From contig NC_084591.1 in NCBI RefSeq assembly GCF_033807715.1, positions 29,848,590-29,912,589 of the forward strand: a DNA stretch of 64,000 nucleotides. Direction: 5' to 3'. The stretch's first letter is position 1; each line of letters begins with the position of its first letter. This document shows positions 14,637 to 26,769 of the stretch, piece by piece. Made by a program: the position numbers and the translations under genes. Origin of the DNA: Cololabis saira (taxonomy: Eukaryota > Chordata > Actinopteri > Beloniformes > Belonidae). The notes beneath the pieces are model-generated. The model was not told the DNA's origin. It did no database searches and was given only the letters and a program-made list of their open reading frames with translations.

Positions 14637-15837
14637 TGTTTCGAGGGGTCTCATGAAAATGTTAATTAAGACCTGAGTCTAATCAGTGACAACCTTGGGA
14701 ATAAGACTGTTTTTTCTTCACTACACAGATGATACATAAATATGCACATTAGTGATAACCTTGAAGGAAGGAATAGGAGAAACCATTTACTTCAATAAAA
14801 TCCTGTTCAGATCAAAGGTTTGCCTATTCAAACAATTGAGTGTATCTCAAGCAGTCTTCATGTTTTCAAATATTCCTTCATGTTGCGAGATGGAACTTTA
14901 ACTCAATAAATAAAAATGAGAGATATTACAGTTGGATGTAGGTAAATATTTGATGGTGTCCTGTCATGTCGCTGCTCAGTCTAGACAAAGAGATAGCTGC
15001 ACAACCCTAGCCAGCAGAGAAGTAACTAAGGTTTCAGTAAAATACATAAACAAAGTGATGACAAACATCTAAATATGGAGACTGGTGGGGATTTCAAACT
15101 CTCTTTATCTTCACCTTCATTTTCTCTCCATCTTTATCTATACTGGAATTCTCTCCTTTGATCTCTGAACCTGTAAAATTCACACAGAGACGCTATTGAC
15201 AGTAAGGAAAGAGGGGAGTGTTTGTAAAGGCAAATTGAGGGGTTGAGTGGAGGATCAGATATGCAGAAAAAGGACGTCAAGGGCAGAGGAGGCAGATACA
15301 GCTGCAGGCAACCTATCTGGATATGGGTAGCTTTGGATCAGCTCCTAAACTAAACGACCATGATCCAAATGATGAAATGATAGTGTGAACATTTGTAAAA
15401 GTCACAATTATCTTCCCCAGAACCACAGTCCACAATAACGATAAAGTTGAGATATAAAGAAAAAAAAATCTTTTAAGATATCCTTTTGAAATGCTGTCAG
15501 TTTTGAAATACTCTTTGGCATCAAAAGCGTGTTTACGCGTTAGTTACTTTCTTCTGTGGGTGTTTATAGTTGTACCTTTTTTGGATGATTTTCAGTGGAC
15601 TGGGAACCTGTTTAGGGGGAATAAAACATGATGGTACTTTTCACAATATTGTATGTTACAGCACCAACACCTAACCATTACCTATGAAAATACCAAATAA
15701 CCTTTTGTTTTGTTTGACTAAAAAGTTGTCCAAGAAGGTCAAATTTAATGAAGATAGATCAATACTCAGATTGGATTGGATTGAATCCATTATTCTGACA
15801 TTATACTTCTGCAATCCTTCCTACTCAATTTCGGCTT
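14637..15837. other. Single-copy sequence between two hAT elements
   Basis: No supported gene or repeat. The ATTGGATTGGATT near 15771 is only a short simple repeat. Confidence 0.5.
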
Positions 15838-15845
15838 CTCTAAAT

Positions 15846-16661
15846 TAGGGATGCAAATTATCGATTATTTCATTAATTGATAGTTGATAACCTTATCGAT
15901 CGATCATCGATTAGTTGATAAGCGGCGTTTTTCCCCCATCTGAGATACAAACATAATTTTTTTTGCTTATATAAAATACAAAGGACATTTTAATGTATTC
16001 CTTAATCAAATATTTATTTGATACAAAAGTAACAAAAAGACATTTTTGTACCACAAGGAATATAATATAAAGTGCACTTCAAGGCTATTAGTAGTAGCAG
16101 CAGCCATAATAGTGTAATTTGTGTCAAGCTAATTTTAAGTTCTAGTTACGTTTTAAGTTAGAGTTTTGGCAGTGTTCAAAATAAAATTATGAGACCTGCT
16201 GTATTGGAGCACATTTTATTTTAGTTAAAACTGTAGCGGGGACAGATGTTTAGAGAAACCTATGTATGTACCGGGTGAAGGCTGATTTATGGTTCCGCGT
16301 TACAACGACGCAGAGCCTAGGGGGACATATCGGAGAACAACCAGAAGAATATAGAGTGGATTAAAAATAAAAGTTAAGCACAGAGCTACATGTGTCCCCC
16401 GTCTGGGCCATTGCAGACTCATTGCCTGAGCATGATATTACTAAAACCAAACATATCCGCCGTCTCTTTCTTCTGTGCGCGCCGCGGCGGCAGCGTGTTG
16501 TGTCGCATTAAATGTGGTCCGGGCGTAATACCAGCTGGTGAAATTAAACGAAAAAAAATAAATAAATAAATAAATAAATAGATTAATTGTAATCGTTAAT
16601 TTTAATCGGGTAATTTCATAACTGCAATTAATCGAAAATCGATTAATTATTAACATCCCTA
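15846..16661. mobile_element. Non-autonomous hAT element with perfect 8-bp target duplication
   Basis: Ends are TAGGGATG and CATCCCTA, with ATCGATTA-rich subterminal sequence on both sides. CTCTAAAT flanks both ends (15838-15845 and 16662-16669). There is no transposase. The interior carries one arm of the GC-rich palindromic module (16280-16320) and an AAAT microsatellite near 16553-16580. Confidence 0.93.
16280..16320. repeat. GC-rich palindromic module, single arm
   Basis: Contains TTTATGGTTCCGCGTTACAA and GACGCAGAGCCTA. It lies inside the hAT element 15846-16661, whose ends differ from those of the hAT at 13305. Confidence 0.8.
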
Positions 16662-16669
16662 CTCTAAAT

Positions 16670-17144
16670 GTGAAGTTCTATACCTTTTCACACAAAGTCC
16701 ATGAGTATCGTTACAGATCCACCTTTTCATATGAGTTTAGTTGCCAATGCAGCTTTGTAGTTCCCCCAGGTGTTGTCTGATTGAAAGTTAAGTTAATCCA
16801 TAGGGCTGTTTGGTTGTCTGTTGATGAGAGGAAATGTAGTGTTTTCTCTCTATGAACTGCTGCTTGCAAAGACAATATTCATAATAGTTAGGCCCTGTGC
16901 AGCCAGGTCACTGCTTCCCAAATAAGGACATTTTGCTGTGGAAAACTCTTGGTTATTATAATGAGCTCCTGGTGTGACATAGACATAGGACCAAATTATG
17001 AATGGCTCAATTTTCTCCCATTCGCCCTGACTGGGACAGCATTCTCAACACAGACCGAATGGTTTAATAAGACGTTTTCAATCTGGTATGCATCACAGAT
17101 ACCACACTTTCTTGATTAAACCTTGAGATAAAAAAAAGTGAATT
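16670..17144. other. Single-copy sequence
   Basis: Nothing recognised. Confidence 0.5.
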
Positions 17145-17746
17145 TTCCATAATATTTCCCATTCATACTTATGGGTTTAATAGTCAGGTTTTCAAACAGA
17201 TCCGTTGCCACTGTTGTATAAAATCAGCTACCTAGCCATACAATCTCCATCTGCACATATTTTTAATACAAAGTTGATCATTTTGAAGAGTTCAGTGCCG
17301 GCTCCAGGGTTCTGAAATTTCAGGGTATTAATATAAGAACAAAACCTTTTTGTGGAGTTTTGTTGAATGGGTTTCCATGGTGGAGCAGCTGCAGCTGCAT
17401 GCAAGCCCCACATCACCAACAAACCAAATCTTGGATGAGTGCTGTAAAGCACACCAACACTGGACTGTAGAGCTGTACAATTGTTTTCTGTCAAGTGAGT
17501 CATACATTTGGCCTTCTCATCCAACTTCATTGTCTGAAGTCATGAATGCTCTACACAATGAATGGGCACCAAATCCAACAGGAAAAAGCCCAAGATTTTG
17601 TAGAAAGCTTTCCAAGAAAAGTAAAAGCTATTATGGTAACAAAAGGGGGACAAACCACATTAAAGTATATGTATTTTCTTGCAATGTCATTACAGTCGCT
17701 GTTGGTGTAATGATCATATGTTTAACAACTTATGTTCGTATAGTGC
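17145..17746 (+). pseudogene. Internally deleted, decayed Tc1-like element
   Basis: The segment follows a second Tc1-like fish family. GTTGTATAAAATCAGCTACC and TAGCCATACAATC resemble its 5' leader; GAATGGGTTTCCATGG with GAGCAGCTGC opens the central transposase region; and GAATGCTCTACACAATGAAT through CAAGAAAAGTAAAAGC corresponds to the C-terminal region. The end, CAACTTATGTTCGTATAGTG, resembles that family's terminal repeat. Most of the catalytic domain is deleted and the remainder is full of frameshifts, so the 146-residue frame here (17350-17790) does not encode a transposase. The left limit is approximate. Confidence 0.75.
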
Positions 17747-19521
17747 ATTTTTATGTAAAAAAAAACAACAAAAAAACAAAAAAAAGATAAGCAGCTGCAT
17801 TTCTTTTTAGCATGCAATTTGTGTTTTGGGCACTTTTGCTTAGTTGATTAGAGTACTTGTATGGAGGGTTAATGCCATCCAAAGTAATATCTGGTTATGA
17901 CTAAATAACAACAACCAATATTCTTATACTCTATATTTTTATATACTGTTTCAATGCATCACCTTTATTTAAAAAATGAACATTCAGGCACAATGTATGT
18001 GTCTCGTAGAAAGGTCATGCAAATGACACATTCTTTCATTTCAGCTGATTGGTTTTTGCCAGTAGCAGAGGCATACAGTTAAACTAGAAAATCCGTTAAG
18101 CATGCAGAGCCAGACAATGCCATAATGATCACCACTGAGAAGCATCATTGCTTGCCTGTTCTGCCATGCTTTGACATCATTCCCTATCCTTTCTTTTGTA
18201 TTTCCAGGGAATTAAGTGATGCTTGTACCCCTTTTCAAGGCTTTTCTCAAAACAAACCAACCATTCACAAACAAAAATAAATCAGGTAAATGCAGTTAGT
18301 AAACAAAGAAGTGAAGAGTGTGAAAATACATTTCAAGATGTGTGCTCCTTACAGTAAACCAGGGCAAGAATATGCATTTGTCCAGTTTTTCTACTGTTTG
18401 TTTTTATTCATTTTTCATACTAAGCCTATGTTTTGTAGACACTACAAGAAAAACTCAGACTTATCCACTTTCTCTTTACCAGTGACATGATTAATGGATG
18501 TTTTGTTACAAGATGTAGTATTGCACAGACATAATGTTCACGGATCATGAAATCTTGAAACGTCTTCAGCTGTAAAAGGTGAAGTGCAGTTCAGTTAGAT
18601 TCATGATACTGTGTTGTTTTAACCATTAAGTACTTCAAGTTCTAGCAGGAAGGTGTATGTACTTCCCCAGCCACTCCCCAGGGTGCACCATTTCTGCTGT
18701 CTCTGAATACCAGTTAATTAAATTAATTGCTTTTTTTTGTAATCACTTTTGTTGAACTGATTGTGCCTCGCAGAGGCCAGTCCTCTGATGACTCCCACAG
18801 CATTCCTCTAAGTGGCTTAAACATAGATGCTGTTGGATTATTTCCTCATTATTGCCTCCCTTTTCTTAAAAAAAAAAATAAAAAAATCATCTTAATCACT
18901 GCATCTAGTTCAAAGAGGCTTAAGATATTCAGAATGTCTAAACTTGTATTTGTTATCCAGTTATGGCTTGACGTGAGGAAAGTTCATAACTACAAGTGTG
19001 CATATTTTCTTTTGTTTGACCTTAAGTGAAACTGAAAGTGCAGATGATGTAGCTTTTACAAATACATGATGCAGACACTGAGAGAGAACTATTAGCATTA
19101 TACTGCTAGTCGACCAGTGGAAAAACAGCCTTACCAACCACTCTCATTTTTTAGCTCTGAAACTCCAGTACTTGCCAGTACTTCAGAATCAGTTTTTCAA
19201 ATGTTTTTTATGTATAACATTTGGGCTATCTGAACTTGCTTTTCTGGGACAGAATGTAGTACTCTGCATATTCAAGACGAAATCCATACCCATAATGTCA
19301 AAGGTGAATTATGCACATGATTTGTGATTAAATACTTAAACAAATAAATTAGGTGTTTGTTCACATAGTGAACTGCTATGTGACCCACAGACTAGTATAT
19401 AACAACAGACATTAAAGTAGGAAAGAGGCACAATCTTAAGACTGAATGACCCTTTGGCTTAACATGTGTCAATCACTCTCTACAAGAAAATAGCTGCAAT
19501 CAACGTGCAAACAAATAAAAT
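17747..19521. other. AT-rich single-copy sequence
   Basis: No gene or transposon end recognised. Short open frames here (for example 18727-19029) show no family motif. Confidence 0.5.
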
Positions 19522-20322
19522 AAATTAAAGCTGCAAGCAGCGATGAACGGGCCCTCGCACTCACGGCCACCGCCCCCCACAAGCATATCAGAAATGACAC
19601 CACCCACGACTTCCCATGTCAAACCATTGAAAAGTTATAGCAGAAAAAAGGGACAACCAATCAGAAGAAGGGGCGGGGCTAATTCAGGCCAACGAAGCTT
19701 AAGAACTCATTACAGAGTCCCATGACACCACCCACGACTTCCTATGTCAAACCATTCAAAAGTTATGGCAGAGAAAAGTATTCTAGGGGGCGCTGTTGAG
19801 CCGTTAGGCCACGCCCATTAATGCAAACCATGAAATATAAAATTTATCGCCAAGCCTGGTTTGCATGCAAAATTTGGTGACTTTTGGAGAACTATCAAAT
19901 ATGGACCAAACAGATGAAGGGGGGACGCGCCCCTTTTCGCGTCTAGCGTCGCCACGGTAACACTTTTGAAAGAGAAAAGTAATGCGCGTAGTCGCAAGAT
20001 GGAGACGCACATTTTGATGTATAACACACTTGGGGGCACGTTACGGTTCGGGCTGAATTAACTGCGGAAGGAATGGCATAAATTGCGCCAAAATGACACG
20101 ATTAATTCAAAATGGCCGACATCCTGTTCGGTTTCAGGCATGACCCCAAGAGACTTTTGTTTAAGTTGCGCCATGATACAGGTGTGTACCGATTTTCGTG
20201 CATGTACGTCTAACCGTATTGTGGGGCTTGAGGCACAAAGTTTTCAAGGGGGCGCTGTTGAGCCATTTTGCCACGCCCATTAATGCAAACCATTAAATAT
20301 CACATTTTTCGCCAGGCCTGGC
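19522..20322 (+). mobile_element. AGC-hairpin element, copy 1, 3'-truncated
   Basis: Starts AATTAAAGCTGCAAGCAGCG, containing the hairpin GCTGC-AA-GCAGC, then GATGAACGGGCCCTCGCAC. It goes on through the family's units: GATGACACCACCCACGACTT, a CCAATCAGAAG plus GGGGCGGGGC segment (19657-19679), a GAGACGCACATTTTGATGTA unit and a GGGGGCGCTGTTGAGCC unit. It stops at the SINE at 20323 and lacks the family's 3' hairpin. The element is very common in fish and I cannot assign it to a superfamily. No protein is encoded. Confidence 0.85.
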
Positions 20323-20530
20323 TTGGGTGTAGCTCAGTGGGTTCAGCAGGCACCATTTGTAGAGGCTGTAGTCCATGTGCAGGCAGCGCAGGTTCGAGTC
20401 CCGTCCTGTGGCTCTATTCTGCAACGTCCCCTCCCCCTCTCTCTCTACAAGCATTTCTAATTGCAACTTTTTTGTTTCTGTTCATGTTTCCTATTGTCGT
20501 CTAAGACAAAGAGAAAAATGACCACCCAAA
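20323..20530 (+). mobile_element. tRNA-derived SINE
   Basis: An RNA polymerase III promoter is visible: A box TAGCTCAGTGGG at 20330-20341 and a perfect B box GGTTCGAGTCC at 20391-20401, about 50 bases apart. The body continues with GTCCTGTGGCTCTATTCTGC and a CCCCTCTCTCTC pyrimidine stretch. The sequence between the boxes does not fold as a normal tRNA. It appears inserted into, or fused to, AGC-hairpin copy 1. A related antisense copy is at 48058-48184. The 3' limit is approximate. Confidence 0.82.
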
Positions 20531-22669
20531 CCATCGTTGGTTATCAGTTTATAACCAGGGTCTCTGGCATGGCATATTGAGGACTTCTGTGATTGCATTG
20601 AGAATTTAGATTAAACAAGTATTCGATGAATTATAATCTTGCCTTGAAAGCGCAAGGCAGTGTAAAACCCAACAAACACTTCATAATTTATAGACCGTTC
20701 GGGCTTCTGTTACTTTATTTTTTTTATTTGTGGTTTACATTGTAAAACCAATAGTTACAGTCTAACAATTACTCATACCTAAAAAATCTGATGTTAAAAG
20801 TTGAAATTAATGTCCTGCTTTCCTGCCAAGAGGTTAGGCATTTTGCCCATTTGCCGTTTGCAATTGTAAAAAAAGAACAGGTGAAGCAGACTTTAGAGCA
20901 AGTACTGCACATGTTCAGACCAACTTCATGAAGCAGTGGAGGGAAATGTTCATGTTTACCAACAAACATCCCTATTATTCCCCTTATATTCAATGTGCCT
21001 TTTTCCATTAATTGATTCATTGTAATCCACAAATTACTACATGGATTAAAGATGCAAAGGTGATGCCTGGAACATTTGCAAGAACAATAGGAATTTTGAA
21101 GGCATATGCAACCTTTTATATTCCTCTTCCTTCAAACTCCATCATCATGAGGTTCAACCTACCAAACAGTTGTAGAAATATTTTTTATTGCTTTTGCTAC
21201 AATGATTTATGCAATTATAGCAACAGACACCTCTGTTTCTTTTAATGATTAAAGAAAACAAATCATATGACAAAAAAAAAGAATCTGTTAATTTTATTAA
21301 GTAAACACAAGCCGAAACTAATAGACAGACTTGGCAAAAGGGCTTCATGACACATTTTTATTACTTGTTTTGACTGAAATGGTTTCTTTAAGTCGTTTTG
21401 GAAGTAGAACCATTAATTTATATTCAGTTTTTATAAATGGTGAGAGTCTTTAAAAGAGAGAGAAAACAGCCCAGCCATCTGCCTGATAAAATACATACAA
21501 TGAAGCTTGAGCCACATCGTTTCAATGAATTCAAACCATTAGAGACTGCTTTAATTGTGAAAACAACTGATACTCATTATACTTATTTCACAAATCTGCA
21601 CTGTGTCAGTCTTTGGGTTTGCCTCTGGGGAGGATTGCCTCTGTTTTGGAGAAGAGAGAGGGAACATTTATGTGTGTGCAGTTCTCTGTGTTTCTGCAGT
21701 GGGTGTTGAACTGACAGTATTATACACCAGAAATCAGCTTATGTACTGCAGGTGTGCCATAATACTCAGCAGATCTTCTACGTCTTACACCAGGATTAGA
21801 AGTTGTTTTGATCGAGCTAGCTTTATGTAACTCAAGGGATAAAAGTCTGCAGGTGCCCTCTCCTGACGTTTTGAAATCAAAAGTAGAGCATTCACCAGCG
21901 TCATCATGTAGGAGCCTTCGGGCATTTTTTACCTTCATTTTCTTAGGAGGACCAAGAGACTCTGATGGCTTGCCATTGCTTACCTAACGCATCTTTGAGT
22001 GGGTCTGCTTTGCTATGCAAAAAACTTCAGAAGTGGTTCTCAGGGCATACTGTCCTGCAGGTTCTCATATCATTTTTTTAATATATTGATATTTCAGTTT
22101 GGTGAGTTACAACAAAAAGGCAAGTATTTATAACGAGTCATGCTCATTATTCTTGCCATGGTTCTGTTAACTCCACTGTGCCATTTTCCATCTGTCTAAA
22201 ACATGAACTTGAACTTGCTTAGACCTCCACTCACCTTAGTTACACATCCAGCTGTTTCTGCAGTAACCCCTGATGTACCACATCAACTCACGCACCTGCG
22301 TTCCCTCACCGTACCCTTTGTAGCCCTCCTTCCTCAGTTCTTTACTTTATTGTCACGCTCCAGCTGCTCTGCATAGAGGGGTCTTGCTATCCTGATATCA
22401 CTTTGCTCCTGCTATACATAATAGCCACCTGCCAATAAGCATTTGAATCAAGTCCTTTGGTAATGGAAGGCAGTCTTCTCTTCAGTCTACAGTAATAACT
22501 GAATGGATAAAAAATTCCTGAAAGACGCTTACTATCATTTGGCACAAGGAGTGGCAGTTTCTGGATGGATGTTAAAATGCTATGCCCCAGGTGGTAGCAA
22601 TACTTTTTACAATGTACTGAGCCTAGATTTGGAAATGTGCTTTCTGTGTCAGCATATTTTATGCTTCGT
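20531..22669. other. Mostly single-copy sequence
   Basis: I recognise no gene, structured RNA or transposon terminus. The short open frames lack family motifs. Confidence 0.5.
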
Positions 22670-22951
22670 TCGGGCACCCAAACCAAAGCCAACTGCCACG
22701 TGCGTTTTTGCCCCAGCTTCACACCAAACCTCACCGTTCAGGGGGCCGGCTTCGAGGTTTCGGCTCGGGCCTGGACAGAGCTTTCAGCTGGGGTGCAGGC
22801 AGACGCTGTGGCGCTATCGGAGACCTTGGTGCGGGATGAGGCGCGGGCAGGGAAACGGACACAGGCTGGGGCACATCCAGCACTTCCTCGGGAACAAGGA
22901 CATGATGAGGTGCATCCGGGACCACCAGTGGCACAGGGACAGGATGGGTTG

Positions 22952-24199
22952 TAGGGCTGCAACTAACGACTATTTTAATAGTCGACTAGTCACCGACTAT
23001 TGAAACGATTAGTCGACTAATCGGATAATTAGTAATTTTTTTTCAAATTTAGTATGAGGTTGCATTAATTATGTGGCAAATGATAATAAACACAAGAAAG
23101 ATGGGTACTAAAGTACGGAGCCCCTCTGGTGACATTTGAAAAAAATTAAATAATGCGTGGCCACGAATTAATATCTCGTGGCCACGCATTATTTTATTTT
23201 TTTCAAATGTCACCATAGGGGCGCCGTACTAGAGCCCTGCTATAGCGGGGCTGTTTTCTTCATCCTGCTCCCGCTGAATTTCTGACCATTACCGCCCGCA
23301 ACGTGTGTGTTCCACTCCCGCCCCTCCCGCAAAACTCATGAATTCATGCCTGCACGGCGCACAATAAAGATGCATTGATTTAGTGTCTTCTCCCGTTCCG
23401 CAAGAGAAAAGTCCAGACAAATCTATCTGATTTAATGTTAACATGATCATTGTGGAGCTTGATGAATAATTGACAGTTCATAAGCACCTGACTGAAAGTT
23501 AGACGCAAATCCATTGTCATCAGCGCACAAGCCTTTTTTCGCCTTTCGCGCTGCATCAATTATGTGATTGAGGTTATAGCGAGAGTAGGCTGTGAGTGGC
23601 TCGAATAATACTAATAAATAACATAAAATAAACAAAGTTTAGAATGAAACGAATTAATTTAACAAATGAATCGCTTGGCCATTACATTGCTGTGGAGGGA
23701 GAGAATGTTGCTGACCGACTGCGGTCCCGTGCGTCTCTCTTCCAAGATGCGCCACAGACACTAAACGCAGTTTCTCCAAATATCTGACTTAATTTAATAC
23801 TTTGTCAGGCATAACGTTAAAGCTTTTTTTTAAAGCCAAAATACGCTTAATATCTTACCAAGGCGAGTCCGTTTCGTTCAACGCTCCGACGTGCTTTCTC
23901 TTCAAATGCATTACCGACGTGCTCCCGTGAAAAGCAACGTCGGCTTTGCAAACCTTGCAAGTATCTTTTTATTCACCGTATCGAGGCTAAAATGCTCCCA
24001 AACTTTTCAAAGTTTTATTACCCGCAGCTGCACTGAGATGCAGTTGTGCATGCGCGACTCGGCAGAGATTGTATTGAAGTGAGACGCCTCACTCCATTGG
24101 AGAAACACGTCTGGCGACAATTGTCGACAATGGAATTAATCGTCGACAATTTTGATTATCGATTTTTGTCGACAACGTCGACGAATCGTTGCAGCCCTA
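22952..24199. mobile_element. Non-autonomous hAT element with perfect 8-bp target duplication
   Basis: Ends are TAGGGCTGCAAC and GTTGCAGCCCTA, with GTCGAC/ATCGATT-rich subterminal repeats. ATGGGTTG lies on both sides (22944-22951 and 24200-24207). No transposase is visible. A 119-bp foldback repeat is nested at 23112-23230. It is inserted in the proline-rich part of the outer repeat. Confidence 0.94.
23112..23230. repeat. Foldback repeat with CGTGGCCACG arms
   Basis: Two arms of about 55 bases, from AGTACGG to TGCGTGGCCACGA and its inverse, differ at only a few positions and are separated by about 9 bases. It resembles a small MITE nested in the hAT element. Confidence 0.9.
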
Positions 24200-24341
24200 A
24201 TGGGTTGTTCTAAGCCAATGTTGTCGTCTCCATATTTTCCTGTATTGGGCGTGCACACTCTTTGGCGAAGTCACCTGGCTTTTGGCAAGCCCAAAGGGAA
24301 ACTCCTCTTCATCCTGCCCAAGTGGGATTGTTAGTTCTGCC

Positions 24342-25172
24342 CATACCTGTCAAGTCTTGTGTTTTGGCTGGTAAACTACTGTATTTTACCCCTCTTTCTT
24401 GCTGTCCTCCCGTATTAGCATTTTCCCATAAATTTCCCATTTTATAATATCATTTTTAAAAAAAGCAATGGAATTGTCACTGGCCTCGCAGGAACTGCCA
24501 CTTGCTGTAGCCTGGGTGGCGGTTCTCGCAAGGTTAGTAGCAACAACGGGAACAAACTCTGAACAAATCAGAGAGATGGATGGATGTAACGAGAGAGAAG
24601 GCATTTCTGCCAAAAAAGCAAAGACGTGTAAATATCTAAAAATGGGATACTGAATTTACTTTCCTAAAGAGGAGCAGGACGGGACACAGTAACGTGTTTT
24701 AAAAGATTTGTAACTGCAATTTTAGTGTCTCTCACGGGGGATGGACCGATGTCCGTCAGCAGCACGAGCGCAGCTGGAGGCACAGAGACACGCATCTGTG
24801 TAATCAGTGAATACCAGAGAGCCACATGAGTGAAAATTACATATTAAAAGAAAATGTAAATGTTTTACTTGAAGACAATCAATGTCTATATAAACTGAAA
24901 ATATTTTAAATAAATACTCGTACTTTAATTAACCTTTGTGTTTTCTTTTAGGCTCTCTTATAGGAATTAAATACATAGGAATGTCCACAGCATTTCAGTG
25001 TCAACAAATGTAGGCGTATCAGATTCTGAGCACATAGGCTAATTGTAGTTTTTAAGTGGTTGACAGGTAGTTATTTTAATTTTTTTGTAAACCTGTCTTA
25101 AAATGTAAGGGATACTGGACCTCAGTTGGACTGGTTGGACAGCCGCAGAAAATCCAAAACTTGACAGGTATG
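24342..25172 (+). mobile_element. Decayed hAT element with 7/8 target duplication
   Basis: Ends are CATACCTGTCAAGT and ACTTGACAGGTATG. Flanks GTTCTGCC (24334-24341) and GTTCTGAC (25173-25180) agree at 7 of 8 bases. Inside, on the plus strand, a coding remnant around 24600-24760 resembles the N-terminal zinc-finger region of a hAT transposase: AKKAKTCKYLKMGY, then after stops FPKEEQDGTQ and CLSRG. The remaining transposase is gone. Confidence 0.82.
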
Positions 25173-25566
25173 GTTCTGACTCCCGTTAGACATATTACCA
25201 AAAGTCAAAAGTTTCTCCTGCTGGGTTCATGCTGGCTGGTCCGTTCTGTCAAGGAAGTGGTTGATAAGACCCAGATGCAGGAGACCAGGAGGCAAGAGTT
25301 CCAAAAAACGTATTTATTTCTTACTCAAACAAAAAGCACTGCTGAGCAGGATTGCATAACTAGAACATGAACATGACAAAATCCAAAAACCAGACCTGAA
25401 ACATGGAGGGACAAAACAGTACAGACCAAGGGAAATAAAAGACCAAATATACACCGAAGGCTTGACGAGACACAGGTGCAGACGCTCAGGGCAGATGGGA
25501 ACAGGGTGAGTCAAGAAAAAAACTTAAACACAAGGACATGGGGTTTCAATATAACAGGAACATTAA

Positions 25567-26707
25567 TCCTTTATGACCAGCTGGAGCGTCGGCGCTTCCG
25601 TTTGTATATTGATTTTCAAAACGTATGTACAATTACAACCAAATACAGGAAGAGTTTCACTTACATATCTTGCATTTTGTGTGTCCCAGAGTGCTGTTTT
25701 AATCCATTAAATCGTTTGGAAAAATCACATAATCCTTTAAAATTGCGCACACGGAAATTGACACATAATTGACATCGCAGGTTATTTATAGCTGTGGTAC
25801 GTGTTCACAGCATGTCCTACATTGACATACGTTGACACATACATCATCAAGTTGTCAGCATGTCATCTGGTTGTATTTTTTTACAGTATTTTTTCACGCC
25901 ACTTCCCGCGAAAAGGGAGGTGACGTCATTCCCCCGGGAAACGAGTCAGTTTGAATTTGCGCACTTGTTTGTGCTTTTCAATCCGAGATTATCACGAAAG
26001 ATTACTCAATAACAACCCACACACACCATACACAAGTGTTTCTCAATCCTGGTCCTCGTGGGCTCCTGTCCTGCATGTTTTAGATGTTTCCCTGCACCAA
26101 CATACCTGATTCTAATTAAAGGTCCTCATTAGCTTGTCACCAAGGTCTGCACAGCTCTGTTGATGACACAGGTACTTGTATCACGGTGTGTTGAAGCATA
26201 CACGAACTACATACTCACTATACAAGCCCACACGCACACATATTATGGATCCACCAAAGTCCGTGCGTGCGAAACGGTATACCATGAGCAAAGTTTTGGA
26301 TCTGATTTCAGCGCTGGATGAAGACGTGATATCTAAACGTGATATATAAAATGATATATCTCAAAAACTAAAGTATGAATTCATTCCAAATACATTTCTT
26401 GTGGTTTGAAAGGCTTCTGTGTTATTTTTTTCCATTGACTATTTTGAGGGATCTAGCTATGGGATTTCTGTATTTGGAAAAATATGTGTAAAATTAAAAA
26501 ACGATACACATTTCTTTAGGTAGTTATTTGCCATTTTTAGCAATTTTTCTAGTTCGTATAGACTTGTGACATACATATTATTAAATATTGACTTATATGA
26601 GTTGTTTTGATGTATAGCAAATAAAAATACTCCATAAAATGGCAGTATACTGTAGCAAAACAAATATGCACCCTTTTTGACGTTGTTCTATGGTAGGTCA
26701 TAAAGGG
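25567..26707 (+). mobile_element. piggyBac-type element, TTAA-flanked
   Basis: TTAA at 25563-25566 and 26708-26711 abuts inverted ends TCCTTTATGACC and GGTCATAAAGGG. A short open stretch from 26244 encodes MDPPKSVRAKRYTMSKVLDL, resembling the start of piggyBac-like transposases, but it breaks within about 35 codons and no catalytic core follows. A dispersed repeat is nested at 26036-26207. The element is therefore non-autonomous. Confidence 0.82.
26036..26207. repeat. AAAACATGCAGG dispersed repeat, nested in the piggyBac element
   Basis: Starts GTGTTTCTCAATCCTGGTCC, then CTGCATGTTTTAGATGTTTC and CACCAACATACCTGATTC; the right part has GTGTGTTGAAGCA. This is a common short inverted-repeat family of fish; here the right end is shortened. 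Confidence 0.8.
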
Positions 26708-26769
26708 TTAAATACCAAAACTATGACATCAACTCAAAAACCGTGACAGAACTCACAACTGTGACACAC

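Larger units (their letters stand above)
22670..26765. mobile_element. Dispersed repeat interrupted by three DNA transposons
   Basis: The outer repeat is seen in pieces at about 22670-22951, 24200-24341, 25173-25566 and 26708-26765. The minus strand of the first piece is open and very proline-rich (VLVPEEVLDVPQPVSVS, RPEPKPRSRPPE). The third piece has CCTGCTGGGTTCATGCTGGC, AGACCCAGATGCAGGAGACC and AAAAACCAGACCTGAAAC; the last has CCAAAACTATGACATC and CTCACAACTGTGACAC. I recognise this set as one abundant fish repeat, possibly LTR-retrotransposon-derived, but cannot name it. Target duplications of the three inserts join the pieces precisely, which supports their being one element. Confidence 0.65.

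Noticed and set aside
20323..20410. Functional tRNA gene
   Set aside because: A and B boxes are present, but the sequence between them does not give a normal cloverleaf and a related decayed copy exists; a SINE is the better reading.
22503..23003. 166-residue plus-strand frame
   Set aside because: It runs from single-copy DNA across the outer repeat into a hAT element, crossing a transposon boundary, so it cannot be an ancestral gene.
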